From UBA7359 sp964523895 (GTDB lineage Bacteria; Pseudomonadota; Gammaproteobacteria; Eutrophobiales; Eutrophobiaceae), in the NCBI GenBank assembly GCA_964523895.1, contig CAZGBJ010000007.1, forward strand, positions 1 through 64,000: 64,000 bases of DNA. Direction: 5' to 3'. Both the position numbers and the translations under genes were made by a program. The notes below the pieces were generated by a model. That model did not search any database and was not told where the DNA came from. It worked only from the letters and a program-made list of their open reading frames with translations. Shown here one piece after another: positions 52,990 through 61,649 of the stretch. Each line of letters starts with the position of its first letter. Positions within the stretch are counted from its first letter, which is position 1.

Positions 52990-54294
52990 ATGAAAGTCAC
53001 CATGTTAGGTTGTGGTTATGTCGGGCTTGTTTCGGGTACTTGTTTTGCTGAGTTTGGTGCCAACGTCACCTGTTTTGATGTCGACAAAACCAAGGTGAAA
53101 AAATTATTGGAAGGTATTATACCAATATATGAACCGGGTCTTGATGATTTGGTTAAAAAGAATATTGATCAGGGGCGACTTTCTTTCTCGCATGATCTGA
53201 ATGACTGTATTTCTGATTCTGATCTTGTTTTTGTAGCTGTAGGTACACCGACAAGACGAGGAGATGGTCATGCTGATTTAAGTTATGTCTATCAAGCTGT
53301 GCAGGATATTGCACCATTCCTAAAAAATTATACTGTGATTGTTGATAAATCGACTGTGCCGGTTGGTACGGCAAGAAACGTTAAACGCATTATTGCCGAA
53401 ACAAATCCAGATGCTGATTTTGATGTTGCATCAAATCCTGAGTTTCTTCGAGAGGGCGCAGCGATTACTGATTTTATGCGTCCGGATCGTGTTGTGATTG
53501 GAGTCGAAAATAAACGTGCAGAAAGCGTATTAAGAGAATTATATCGACCTATTAACTTAATTGAATCGCCAATATTATCAACTGATCTTGAAAGTGCAGA
53601 ACTAATTAAATACGCATCGAATGCATTTTTAGCAACCAAGGTTAGCTTTATTAATGAAATATCTGTTCTTTGTGAAGAAGTAGGTGCAGATGTTCATGCC
53701 ATTGCCAAAGGCATGGGTTTGGATGGACGAATTGGCCGTAAGTTTTTACACCCCGGTCCAGGTTATGGTGGTTCATGTTTCCCAAAAGATACTCAGGCAC
53801 TGGTGCGAACGGCTCAGGAACATGGTGTATCAAGTCGTATTGTAGAAACGGTTATTGAAGTCAATGAAGCACAGAAAGCAAGAATGATAAAAAAAATTCG
53901 CAGTGCGTTAGGGGGAAATGAAAATGGTAAAACGATAGCTGTTTTGGGTCTAACCTTTAAACCTGAAACAGATGATATGCGCGATGCACCTTCTCTCGCT
54001 ATATTGCCAAAACTGGTTGAAAATGGTTGCCAAATAAATGCACATGATCCTCAAGGTATCAATGAAGCAAAATTATTATTGCCCTCTGAAATTCAGTATC
54101 ATGATGGTATCTATTCAACTATAAACAATGCTGATGCCGTGGTATTGATGACAGAATGGAATATGTACCGCAATCTGGATATGGATGTCATTAAAGAGAA
54201 ACTAAACAAACCTGTATTTGTTGATCTTCGTAATGTCTATGAACCCGATGCAATGAAATCACTGGGTTTTGATTATTATTGTATTGGCAGATAA
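52990..54294 (+). CDS. ugd: UDP-glucose 6-dehydrogenase
   Basis: The 434-residue enzyme has NAD loop GCGYVGLVSG (7-16), SNPEFLREGAAITDF near 147-161 and the active-site cysteine in GPGYGGSCFPKD near 255-266. It makes UDP-glucuronate, which the upstream epimerase could then convert to UDP-galacturonate. A GGAAAATAA ribosome site lies just before its ATG. It ends 11 bp before the APS kinase start. Confidence 0.93.
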   Translation: MKVTMLGCGYVGLVSGTCFAEFGANVTCFDVDKTKVKKLLEGIIPIYEPGLDDLVKKNIDQGRLSFSHDLNDCISDSDLVFVAVGTPTRRGDGHADLSYVYQAVQDIAPFLKNYTVIVDKSTVPVGTARNVKRIIAETNPDADFDVASNPEFLREGAAITDFMRPDRVVIGVENKRAESVLRELYRPINLIESPILSTDLESAELIKYASNAFLATKVSFINEISVLCEEVGADVHAIAKGMGLDGRIGRKFLHPGPGYGGSCFPKDTQALVRTAQEHGVSSRIVETVIEVNEAQKARMIKKIRSALGGNENGKTIAVLGLTFKPETDDMRDAPSLAILPKLVENGCQINAHDPQGINEAKLLLPSEIQYHDGIYSTINNADAVVLMTEWNMYRNLDMDVIKEKLNKPVFVDLRNVYEPDAMKSLGFDYYCIGR

Positions 54295-54305
54295 AACATA
54301 GATTA

Positions 54306-54926
54306 ATGAATAAAGTAACGAATCAACATACAATCTGGCATGCGCCTTCAGTCTATCGAAAAGACAGGGAAGAAATGAATGGACACAAAAGTGTCATTGT
54401 CTGGTTTACTGGTCTATCAGGCGCTGGTAAATCCACAGTAGCACATGCATTAGAAGATAGATTACATAAAAACAAAATCAGAACTTTTGTTCTTGATGGA
54501 GATAATGTCAGGCGCGATCTATGTAAAGACCTTGGTTTTTCAGATGATGATCGAACCGAGAATATCAGACGAATCGGTGAAGTAAGTAAACTCATGATGG
54601 AAGCCGGTGTTATAGTTTTGACTGCATTTATTTCCCCCTTTATTAAAGATAGACAAATTGTCAGGGAATTGGCTGCTAAAGGTGAGTTTATCGAAGTGTA
54701 TTGTGATGCTTCACTCGATGTTTGTGAGTTACGTGATGTAAAAGGACTATACAAAAAAGCTCGAGCAGGTGAAATTCCCGAGTTTACAGGGATATCTTCA
54801 CCGTATGAATATCCAAACAACCCTGAAATTGTACTCGATACTGCAAACCAATCGGTAGAAAATGCAGTTGAATGTATAATTGCTTACCTTTGTGAAAGAC
54901 AAATTATAACTATTAATCGTTTATAA
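54306..54926 (+). CDS. cysC: Adenylylsulfate (APS) kinase
   Basis: ATG 54306 gives 206 residues; a longer reading would begin inside the ugd end. Walker A GLSGAGKST (36-44) and the LDGDNVRRDLCKDLGFSDDDR block show APS kinase, which makes PAPS. ATP sulfurylase genes (cysND) are not in the window. Placed between uronic-acid genes and rfaH, it may supply PAPS for a sulfated polysaccharide, though no sulfotransferase is seen. Ordinary sulfate assimilation is the alternative. Confidence 0.93.
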   Translation: MNKVTNQHTIWHAPSVYRKDREEMNGHKSVIVWFTGLSGAGKSTVAHALEDRLHKNKIRTFVLDGDNVRRDLCKDLGFSDDDRTENIRRIGEVSKLMMEAGVIVLTAFISPFIKDRQIVRELAAKGEFIEVYCDASLDVCELRDVKGLYKKARAGEIPEFTGISSPYEYPNNPEIVLDTANQSVENAVECIIAYLCERQIITINRL

Positions 54927-54934
54927 AATATCTT

Positions 54935-55435
54935 ATGAAGTTCTGGTATTTAATCCATTCAAAACCTAAAGATGAAAAAGTAGCTCAGGAAAACCTTGAG
55001 AGGCAGGGTTATGAAACCTATTTGCCGTTAATTCTTGGTAGAGCAAAAAAGCGTGGTAAAACAATAAAATCGATTCAACCGATGTTCCCTAGATATCTAT
55101 TCATTCATTTGAGCGATCAAACTGATGACTGGGGGCCTATTCGTTCAACATTGGGTGTCTCTAGTTTGATCCGATTTGGTTTGACGCCAGCAAGAGTACC
55201 GGAGGCGCTAATAAATTCATTAAAGAATAATGAAAATATTCAAGGAATTCATGAGCTTCCGACTAAACCTTTATCTGCTGGAGATAAATTACTCATCGTT
55301 GAAGGTCCATTTGAGGGATATGAAGCGACCTTATTTAGCCAAAAATCAGATGATAGAGTTATCGTACTATTAAAAATTGCTGAAAATTATGTAAAAGTTA
55401 AGTTAGAACAATCACTTATAGAGCCATTAAGCTAA
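54935..55435 (+). CDS. rfaH: RfaH-type antitermination factor (NusG paralogue)
   Basis: The 166-residue protein has the NusG N-terminal fold (KFWYLIHSKPKDEKVAQENLERQGYETYLPL, PMFPRYLFIHL) and a C-terminal KOW-like domain (GDKLLIVEGPFEGYEATL). Length and the IHSKP start fit RfaH rather than general NusG. RfaH loads onto RNA polymerase at ops sites and lets it read through long surface-glycan operons. An exact ops sequence lies at 56250-56261, upstream of the flippase/pse operon. A hairpin terminator follows at 55449. Confidence 0.92.
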   Translation: MKFWYLIHSKPKDEKVAQENLERQGYETYLPLILGRAKKRGKTIKSIQPMFPRYLFIHLSDQTDDWGPIRSTLGVSSLIRFGLTPARVPEALINSLKNNENIQGIHELPTKPLSAGDKLLIVEGPFEGYEATLFSQKSDDRVIVLLKIAENYVKVKLEQSLIEPLS

Positions 55436-55448
55436 TATTATTTTGTCT

Positions 55449-55477
55449 AATGAAGGAGTGTAACTTCTTCATTTTTT
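55449..55477 (+). terminator. Intrinsic terminator after rfaH
   Basis: AATGAAGGAG, a TGTAA loop and CTTCTTCATT form a 10 bp stem (one G-T pair), followed by a run of T. It closes the transcript of the sugar-nucleotide/cysC/rfaH group. Confidence 0.8.
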
Positions 55478-55510
55478 AAAAATCTACTATATTTTTCACT
55501 ATATCTAGTA

Positions 55511-55555
55511 GTTCATTTCATGAACGCTCTGGTATATACTGTTCAGATAATGAAC
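55511..55555. promoter_or_regulatory. Paired GTTCA...TGAAC operators over the regulator start
   Basis: Two 15 bp dyads, GTTCATTTCATGAAC (55511-55525) and GTTCAGATAATGAAC (55541-55555), lie with centres 30 bp apart, about three helical turns. The two possible ATGs of the regulator (55520 and 55550) fall inside them, and a TATACT-like -10 (55535-55540) lies between. They look like autoregulatory sites for that winged-helix protein. Confidence 0.6.
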
Positions 55556-56173
55556 AATCAGCAAAAAGAAGATACCGCAACGCTAGAAATTCTACAAACT
55601 ATTGAAAATAAAGGGAATTTTACGCAGCGACATCTGGCTGATCAACTTGGCGTTGCTCTAGGTTTAGCAAATTCTTATCTTAAGCGATGTGTCCATAAAG
55701 GTTTGGTCAAAATTCATCAAGCGCCAGCGAACCGATATCTCTATTACCTAACACCAAAAGGCTTTGCTGAAAAAAGTCGATTAACCACCGAATATCTAAG
55801 TAGCTCATTTAACTTCTATCGTCGTGCAAGTGCTTCGTGCTCTGATGTGTTCGAGCAATGTCATGAGCTTGGACATCATAAGGTGTTGTTATGTGGATTA
55901 TCTGAACTTGCAGAGATTGCGAGTCTTAGAGCGAGAGAACAAGGTATCGATATTGTCGGTACGCTTACTCTAGATTCAAAGTCAAAAATGTTTCTTGGCT
56001 TGCCCGTTTGGAATTCATTTGATTTGTTATCCGATTTTGATGCCTGTGTGGTTACCGAAGTGGCAGAACCGAAAAAACTTATTGAATATATGAGTACACA
56101 AGTTGACTCAGATATTGTTTTTGTACCTGATATTTTAGGAATAAAAAAAGAATCACAAAATAACGCAGCCTGA
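55550..56173 (+). CDS. Winged-helix transcriptional regulator with a C-terminal sensor-like domain
   Basis: ATG 55550 gives 207 residues; ATG 55520 is the other choice. Residues about 1-100 are a MarR-like winged helix (GNFTQRHLADQLGVALGLANSYLKRCVHKGLVKI), the type called EPS-associated regulator. Residues about 100-205 look like a Rossmann-type domain (HKVLLCGLSELAEIASLRAREQGIDIVG). EPS-type regulators are usually shorter, so the extra domain may bind a nucleotide sugar or cofactor. It sits between rfaH and the ops-led operon, so it probably helps to set that operon's expression. The 3' end forms part of the large hairpin that follows. Confidence 0.8.
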   Translation: MNNQQKEDTATLEILQTIENKGNFTQRHLADQLGVALGLANSYLKRCVHKGLVKIHQAPANRYLYYLTPKGFAEKSRLTTEYLSSSFNFYRRASASCSDVFEQCHELGHHKVLLCGLSELAEIASLRAREQGIDIVGTLTLDSKSKMFLGLPVWNSFDLLSDFDACVVTEVAEPKKLIEYMSTQVDSDIVFVPDILGIKKESQNNAA

Positions 56174-56214
56174 TTTTTTATATATTAAAAATCAGGCTGC
56201 GTTATTTTGTGATT
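56151..56214. terminator. Perfect 28 bp inverted repeat overlapping the regulator's 3' end
   Basis: The arms 56151-56178 and 56187-56214 are perfectly complementary with an 8 base loop. The left arm codes for the last residues and stop of the regulator. It is long enough to terminate transcription but is not followed by a T-run, so it may instead block translation or act with the next hairpin and ops. Confidence 0.65.
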
Positions 56215-56222
56215 TATTAAAA

Positions 56223-56250
56223 CACCTAGTGTCAACTTTGACACTAGGTG
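56223..56250. promoter_or_regulatory. Perfect 13 bp hairpin directly upstream of ops
   Basis: CACCTAGTGTCAA, a CT spacer, then TTGACACTAGGTG. Its last base is the first G of the ops site, so the two elements abut exactly. It could pause RNA polymerase just before ops or bind a regulator. Confidence 0.7.
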
Positions 56251-56261
56251 GCGGTAGCGTG
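56250..56261 (+). promoter_or_regulatory. ops element (RfaH loading site)
   Basis: GGCGGTAGCGTG matches the 12-base ops consensus exactly. It lies in the untranslated leader, 64 bp ahead of the GTG start of the flippase gene. RNA polymerase pauses at ops and recruits RfaH, which is encoded about 0.8 kb upstream. Confidence 0.92.
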
Positions 56262-56324
56262 CATAAAGCCACATCTAGTTGGTATGAAATATAGATAATG
56301 TCAAAAAAATATTCTTAAGTACAA

Positions 56325-58091
56325 GTGAATATCCATTCTAATAAAACGAATACACAAAAAATTTGGGCATTACTCAAGCCTGATGAATGTCGTTTTTTAG
56401 TGTTGTTATTTATACTAATGCTTTTCTGTACAGTATTAGAGTTGCTAGGAATCGGACTTATCATTCCGACGATTACTATTTTAACTGAAGCAAATATAGC
56501 GGAGAGGTTTCCTGTCCTAGTACCTTTGTTGGATCTTCTAGGTAATCCAGATAGAGGAACTTTGGTAAAAATAGCTATGCTTGGCTTGGTTGGTATATAT
56601 GCAATAAAAAATATTTTTCTTGCTCTGTTGGTATGGTTGCAGACAAAGTTTACGTTCAATACGGAGGTTCGAATCTCACAAAATTTGTTTGAGCACTATC
56701 TTCGTCAGCCATACACATTCCATTTGCAACGAAATTCAGCTGAATTATTTCGTAATATAACAGGTGAGGTTCATTTGTTTGTTAGCTATGGAATTGGCCC
56801 ATCAATGATATTGATTAGCGAATCTTTAATATTGTTAGCTATAGCATCTCTTGTATTAACAGTAGAACCAATAGGAGCAATTGTGGTTATCTGTTTTTTA
56901 GGTTTAATGGTTTTTCTTTTTCAGAAAATAATGCGTAACAGGGTTTCTGGATGGGGGAAAAAACGTCAATACCATGAAGGCTTACGTATTCAACATTTAC
57001 AGCAAGGGTTTGGCGGCGTTAAAGATTTAAAATTATTGGGCAGGGAATCTGAATTTCTTGAACAATATGAATTTCATAATAAAGAAAGCTCAAAAGCTGC
57101 TCGGTTACAAACTGCCGTACAACAGTTGCCGCGACTTCTGTTGGAGTTTTTAGTTATATTATCTCTTGCGCTATTAGTGGTGATAATGTTGTTCCAAGGC
57201 AATAATCTTGAGGTTATTTTACCTACGCTTGGGCTCTTTGCTGTAGCAGCATTTCGATTAATGCCATCAGTGGTTCGTATAACAAATTCCATGCAATCAC
57301 TACGTTATGCTATTCCAGTTATTGATAATTTGTATAAAGAGATAATGCTGCTTCATCCTGAAGTTGTCTTAAAAAATGGAAACAATATAAAGTTTTCGAA
57401 TCGATTAGAAATTGAAGGTGTTGATTTTGCTTATTCAGGGTCAGAACAAACTGTCGTTAAAAATGTTTCCCTTGCTATCGGATATGGAGAATCTGTGGGG
57501 ATTATTGGTAGTAGTGGGTCGGGTAAAAGTACATTGGTTGATATTTTATTAGGTCTCCTTAGTCCTGATGAAGGTAAGGTTCTAGTGGATGATAAAGATA
57601 TACAGAGTTCTATGCGGGCATGGCAAAATCAAATTGGATATGTTCCTCAGTCTATTTATCTTACCGATGATACATTACGCCGCAACGTGGCTTTTGGAAT
57701 ATCGAATGAAAAAATCGATGAGGATGCTGTCTGGCATGCCATACGCGCAGCACAGCTAGATGAATTCGTGAAAACATTACCGTTAGGCTTGGATACAATC
57801 GTCGGAGAGGATGGTGTACGACTCTCAGGGGGACAACGACAACGTATTGGCATTGCGCGTGCACTCTATCATGATCCGGCTGTGTTGATATTGGATGAGG
57901 CAACCAGTGCACTTGATACACAGACAGAACATAGTGTGATGGAAGCTGTGCGAGCATTAAAAGGTGAAAAAACGATTATTATTATTGCTCATCGTTTAAG
58001 TACGGTAGAAAGTTGTGACCACTTATATGTACTCGAAGACGGCAGACTGATTCAAGAAGGTGTTCCTGAAAAAATACTCACAAGCGGATAA
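56325..58091 (+). CDS. ABC-type flippase, MsbA/PglK-like (fused membrane and ATPase domains)
   Basis: The 588-residue exporter half-transporter has about six membrane helices (about 20-345) and an ATPase: Walker A GSSGSGKST near 393, signature LSGGQRQR near 502, Walker B VLILDEATS near 522 and H-loop AHRLS. PglK-type members flip lipid-linked glycans across the inner membrane. As the first gene of the ops-led operon with pse genes behind it, a glycan-lipid substrate is likely. The start is GTG at 56325. Lipid A export (MsbA) is less likely given context. Confidence 0.88.
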   Translation: MNIHSNKTNTQKIWALLKPDECRFLVLLFILMLFCTVLELLGIGLIIPTITILTEANIAERFPVLVPLLDLLGNPDRGTLVKIAMLGLVGIYAIKNIFLALLVWLQTKFTFNTEVRISQNLFEHYLRQPYTFHLQRNSAELFRNITGEVHLFVSYGIGPSMILISESLILLAIASLVLTVEPIGAIVVICFLGLMVFLFQKIMRNRVSGWGKKRQYHEGLRIQHLQQGFGGVKDLKLLGRESEFLEQYEFHNKESSKAARLQTAVQQLPRLLLEFLVILSLALLVVIMLFQGNNLEVILPTLGLFAVAAFRLMPSVVRITNSMQSLRYAIPVIDNLYKEIMLLHPEVVLKNGNNIKFSNRLEIEGVDFAYSGSEQTVVKNVSLAIGYGESVGIIGSSGSGKSTLVDILLGLLSPDEGKVLVDDKDIQSSMRAWQNQIGYVPQSIYLTDDTLRRNVAFGISNEKIDEDAVWHAIRAAQLDEFVKTLPLGLDTIVGEDGVRLSGGQRQRIGIARALYHDPAVLILDEATSALDTQTEHSVMEAVRALKGEKTIIIIAHRLSTVESCDHLYVLEDGRLIQEGVPEKILTSG

Positions 58092-58096
58092 AACTC

Positions 58097-59098
58097 ATGT
58101 TTAATAATAAATCCATTCTCATCACTGGCGGCACAGGCTCTTTTGGAAAACAATATGTCAAAACAATTTTATCTTTATATAAGCCACGTAAATTAGTCAT
58201 TTACTCACGTGATGAGCTTAAGCAATATGAAATGGCACAAGTCTATAATGATGGATGTATGCGTTATTTTATTGGCGATGTTCGTGATCAAAGTCGGCTT
58301 ATTCAGGCAATGGAAGGGATCGACTTCGTAATTCATGCAGCAGCGATGAAGCATGTTCCTGCCTCTGAATATAATCCAATGGAATGTATTAAAACCAACA
58401 TTCATGGTGCTGAAAATGTTGTTCATGCAGCTCTAAATTGTAATGTAGATAAGGTCATAGCCCTATCTACAGATAAAGCGGCTAATCCCATTAATCTGTA
58501 TGGAGCAACAAAACTAGCATCAGATAAACTCTTTATTGCGGCAAATAATATGGCCGGAGCTCATCCCACACGATTTTCTGTCGTTCGTTATGGCAACGTA
58601 GTCGGTTCAAGGGGATCGGTAGTGCCATTTTTTACTAAATTAATTAATGAAGAAACAGACCATCTACCAATTACGCATGAGTCCATGACGCGTTTCTGGA
58701 TTACTTTGCAACAAGGTGTTGATTTTGTATTAAAAAATTTTTCACGAATGCGTGGAGGGGAGATCTTTGTGCCCAAAATTCCATCTATCAAAATTATAGA
58801 TTTAGCTGGAGCGATGGCACCGGAACTGCAGCAAAAGATAGTTGGTATACGTCCAGGTGAAAAGATACATGAAATTATGTGTCCAGCGGATGATTCGCAT
58901 CTCACGCTTAAATTCGATGACCATTATGTTATTCGTCCAACGATTACATTCACCAGCAGAGGCAATGATTTTACAATAAATAATTTAGAAGAAGAGGGGG
59001 TTCCTGTTGAGCAGGGTTTTGAATATAACTCTGGTACGAATGAACATTTTCTAAGTATTGATGAGATAATGAAATTTAACCAATTTGTAAACAGTTAA
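58097..59098 (+). CDS. pseB: UDP-GlcNAc 4,6-dehydratase (inverting), PseB
   Basis: The 333-residue SDR has GGTGSFGKQY (11-20), IHAAAMKHVPASEYNP and a YGATKLASDK Y-x3-K motif. PseB removes water from UDP-GlcNAc with C5 inversion, the first step of pseudaminic acid. It overlaps pseC by 1 bp. The five steps that follow are partly visible in this operon. Confidence 0.94.
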   Translation: MFNNKSILITGGTGSFGKQYVKTILSLYKPRKLVIYSRDELKQYEMAQVYNDGCMRYFIGDVRDQSRLIQAMEGIDFVIHAAAMKHVPASEYNPMECIKTNIHGAENVVHAALNCNVDKVIALSTDKAANPINLYGATKLASDKLFIAANNMAGAHPTRFSVVRYGNVVGSRGSVVPFFTKLINEETDHLPITHESMTRFWITLQQGVDFVLKNFSRMRGGEIFVPKIPSIKIIDLAGAMAPELQQKIVGIRPGEKIHEIMCPADDSHLTLKFDDHYVIRPTITFTSRGNDFTINNLEEEGVPVEQGFEYNSGTNEHFLSIDEIMKFNQFVNS

Positions 59099-60258
59099 TG
59101 ATTCCTTATAGTCACCAAGAAATTAGTCAAGTAGATATTGATGCTGTTATTAAGGTACTTAAGTCTGACTTCTTGACTCAGGGACTAATGGTCCCGAAGT
59201 TTGAAAGTGCAGTAGCTGAGTATACCGGTGCAAAGCATGGAGTTGCGGTAAATAGTGGCACATCAGCATTACATATAGCTTGTTTGTCACTTGATCTTGG
59301 CGCTGGCGACATTCTTTGGACAAGCCCCATATCTTTTGTCGCCTCAGCAAATTGCGGTCGTTATTGTGGCGCCGATGTTGATTTTGTTGATATTAATCCT
59401 GATACATGGAATATCGATATCTTTGCTCTAAAGGATAAGCTTGTTCAAGCTCGAAAGGAAAAACGACTTCCAAAAGTTGTGGTGCCTGTTCATTTTGCGG
59501 GACAGCCTCCTGAACAAGAAAAGATATGGGAACTAGCTCAGGAGTTTGGCTTTCGTATTCTAGAAGACGCATGCCATGCTATTGGCGCTTCACGAAAAGG
59601 TGAGCGTGTGGGTAGTTGTCGATGGTCTGATATAACCGTTTTTAGTTTTCATCCGGTCAAAATTATTACCACGGGTGAAGGTGGAATGGCTATGACAAAT
59701 GATGAAGAGCTTGCTTGGAGAATGGGGATATTGCGTTCTCATGGAATTTCTAGAGAACCTGAGCGAATGACGAAGAAACATGAAGGCCCATGGTATTACG
59801 AACAGCTTGAATTAGGCATGAATTATCGGATGACTGATATACAGGCAGCATTGGGAATAAGCCAATTGTCACGAATAGATTACTTCATTGAACAGAGAAA
59901 TTTGTTGGCAAAGAAATATAATGAGAGTTTGATAGGCTTACCATTAAAGTTAACAACAGTTTTGCCGGATAATCGTTCAGCATTTCATCTTTATGTTATT
60001 CGACTAATGACAGAAAAGGTAAGTTGTTCCCATCGTGAAATTTTTGAATCATTTCGAGAAGAAGGTATCGGAGTTAATCTTCATTATATGCCAATTCATT
60101 TGCAACCTTATTATAAAAAAATGGGTTTTAGAAATAATTTATTTATGGAAGCTGAAAAATATGCCAAAGAGGCAATCACCTTACCCATGTATCCAGATTT
60201 AACAGATGAACAACATAGTTTTGTTATTAATAAAATTAAAGAACATATAAATGTCTGA
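59098..60258 (+). CDS. pseC: UDP-4-amino-4,6-dideoxy sugar aminotransferase, PseC
   Basis: The 386-residue DegT/DnrJ/EryC1-type PLP enzyme has the PLP-lysine K188 in FHPVKIITTGEGG, D157 in LEDACHAIG and the YRMTDIQAALG block. PseC puts the C4 amino group on the PseB product. It overlaps pseB by 1 bp and the acetyltransferase by 8 bp. Confidence 0.93.
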   Translation: MIPYSHQEISQVDIDAVIKVLKSDFLTQGLMVPKFESAVAEYTGAKHGVAVNSGTSALHIACLSLDLGAGDILWTSPISFVASANCGRYCGADVDFVDINPDTWNIDIFALKDKLVQARKEKRLPKVVVPVHFAGQPPEQEKIWELAQEFGFRILEDACHAIGASRKGERVGSCRWSDITVFSFHPVKIITTGEGGMAMTNDEELAWRMGILRSHGISREPERMTKKHEGPWYYEQLELGMNYRMTDIQAALGISQLSRIDYFIEQRNLLAKKYNESLIGLPLKLTTVLPDNRSAFHLYVIRLMTEKVSCSHREIFESFREEGIGVNLHYMPIHLQPYYKKMGFRNNLFMEAEKYAKEAITLPMYPDLTDEQHSFVINKIKEHINV

Positions 60259-60787
60259 AATTTTAAGTGAACATCTTTTTTATAGGGAATTGCAAGAAAG
60301 CGATGTAACAGGCAAGTATGTCCATTGGTTGAATGATCCGGAAATAAATCGATATCTTGAAGTACGGCATGTTACCCAGACTATTGAAAGTTGCATCGAA
60401 TTTGTTAAAGAAATGAATGTAGACCAATCTCAACATCTTTTTGGGATATTTCTAATTCAAAATGGGGAACACATAGGAAATATTAAACTGGGTTTTATCA
60501 ATCAATATCATCTTAGAGGGCAGTTGAGTTTGTTTATTGGTGATAGTAATTGCTGGAGGAAAGGATATGCCTCAGAAGCAATTAGAGCCATTACTAAATG
60601 GGGGTTTGATGAATTAGGTTTGGGAAAAATTGAAGCGGGATGTTGTGAAGAGAATGTGGCATCACGCAATGTGTTTTTAAATGTAGGGTATAAAGAAGAA
60701 GGTTTTTTTCGAGAACACGCTTTGATTAATGGGCAACGCATAGGAAGTTATTGGTTAGGGATTCTCCCAAATGAAATATCTGAATAA
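60251..60787 (+). CDS. pseH: GNAT acetyltransferase, PseH-like
   Basis: The 178-residue GNAT has FRELQESDV at the N-terminus, a LSLFIGDSNCWRKGYASEAI acetyl-CoA loop and the ENVASRNVFLNVGYKEEG block. Its place after pseC suggests the N4-acetyl step of pseudaminic acid made by PseH. The GNAT family is broad, so this depends on context. It overlaps the next gene by 17 bp. Confidence 0.82.
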   Translation: MSEILSEHLFYRELQESDVTGKYVHWLNDPEINRYLEVRHVTQTIESCIEFVKEMNVDQSQHLFGIFLIQNGEHIGNIKLGFINQYHLRGQLSLFIGDSNCWRKGYASEAIRAITKWGFDELGLGKIEAGCCEENVASRNVFLNVGYKEEGFFREHALINGQRIGSYWLGILPNEISE

Positions 60788-61649
60788 ACTGGCTCTGGGG
60801 ACGGTTCAATTTGGCCAGCCATATGGTGTATCAAATAAACTAGGACAAGTGAGTATTGAAGAAGCGAGAGCAATACTTAATTTTGCTGTAGCAAATAATT
60901 TCAATACTCTTGATACAGCTATTGCATATGGTGATAGTGAGCTTGTTCTTGGGTCTATTGGTGTTAATCAATGGAACGTTATTACCAAGTTATCAACAAT
61001 ACCGGAAGACTGTGAAAATATATCTAGCTGGATTGAGAAGTCTATTGATCAATCATTGGCAAGATTGAATATAAGTAAACTTGAAGGTGTGCTTTTGCAT
61101 TCACCGAAACAATTAATCTCACCAGTTGGAGAAAGAATATTCTCAGCTCTACAGGAGCTTAAAGAGAATAATAAAGTAAATAAGATAGGTATTTCAATTT
61201 ACAGTCCTGAAGAGCTGAACGAACTTATTCCTCAATATTCATTTGATATAGTTCAGGCGCCATTAAATATTATTGATCGGAGGATGGTTTCTTCTGGTTG
61301 GTTGTCTCGGTTGTATCAAAGTAATGTTGAAGTACACGTGCGTTCTATTTTTCTTCAAGGGGTGCTTCTAATGAGTGCATCAGAACGTCCGGAAAAATTT
61401 AATCGATGGAGCAAATTATGGGATTGTTGGAATAATTGGTTATCTGAAACTGGTTTTGATGCAATTCAGGCCTGTTTGTCGTTTGTTCTTTTAAATAGAG
61501 AAATAGATCGTGTGATTGTTGGTATTGATAGCCTGGAACAATTAAAGGAAATAATATCGGTTGTTAATAAGCCTCAAGTAGATATTCCAAATTATTTATT
61601 TAGTAATGACCTCGATTTAATTAATCCTTCCAGATGGAATCAAATATAA
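60771..61649 (+). CDS. Aldo/keto reductase in the nonulosonate operon
   Basis: The 292-residue protein has the barrel start LALGTVQFGQPYGVSN, the catalytic-type Y in DTAIAYGDSE and SKLEGVLLHSPK. It fits the aldo/keto reductases found with SpsF/PseG-type clusters. Its substrate is unknown; a keto-sugar intermediate is plausible. The start overlaps pseH by 17 bp and the end overlaps the next gene by 16 bp. Confidence 0.82.
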   Translation: MKYLNKLALGTVQFGQPYGVSNKLGQVSIEEARAILNFAVANNFNTLDTAIAYGDSELVLGSIGVNQWNVITKLSTIPEDCENISSWIEKSIDQSLARLNISKLEGVLLHSPKQLISPVGERIFSALQELKENNKVNKIGISIYSPEELNELIPQYSFDIVQAPLNIIDRRMVSSGWLSRLYQSNVEVHVRSIFLQGVLLMSASERPEKFNRWSKLWDCWNNWLSETGFDAIQACLSFVLLNREIDRVIVGIDSLEQLKEIISVVNKPQVDIPNYLFSNDLDLINPSRWNQI

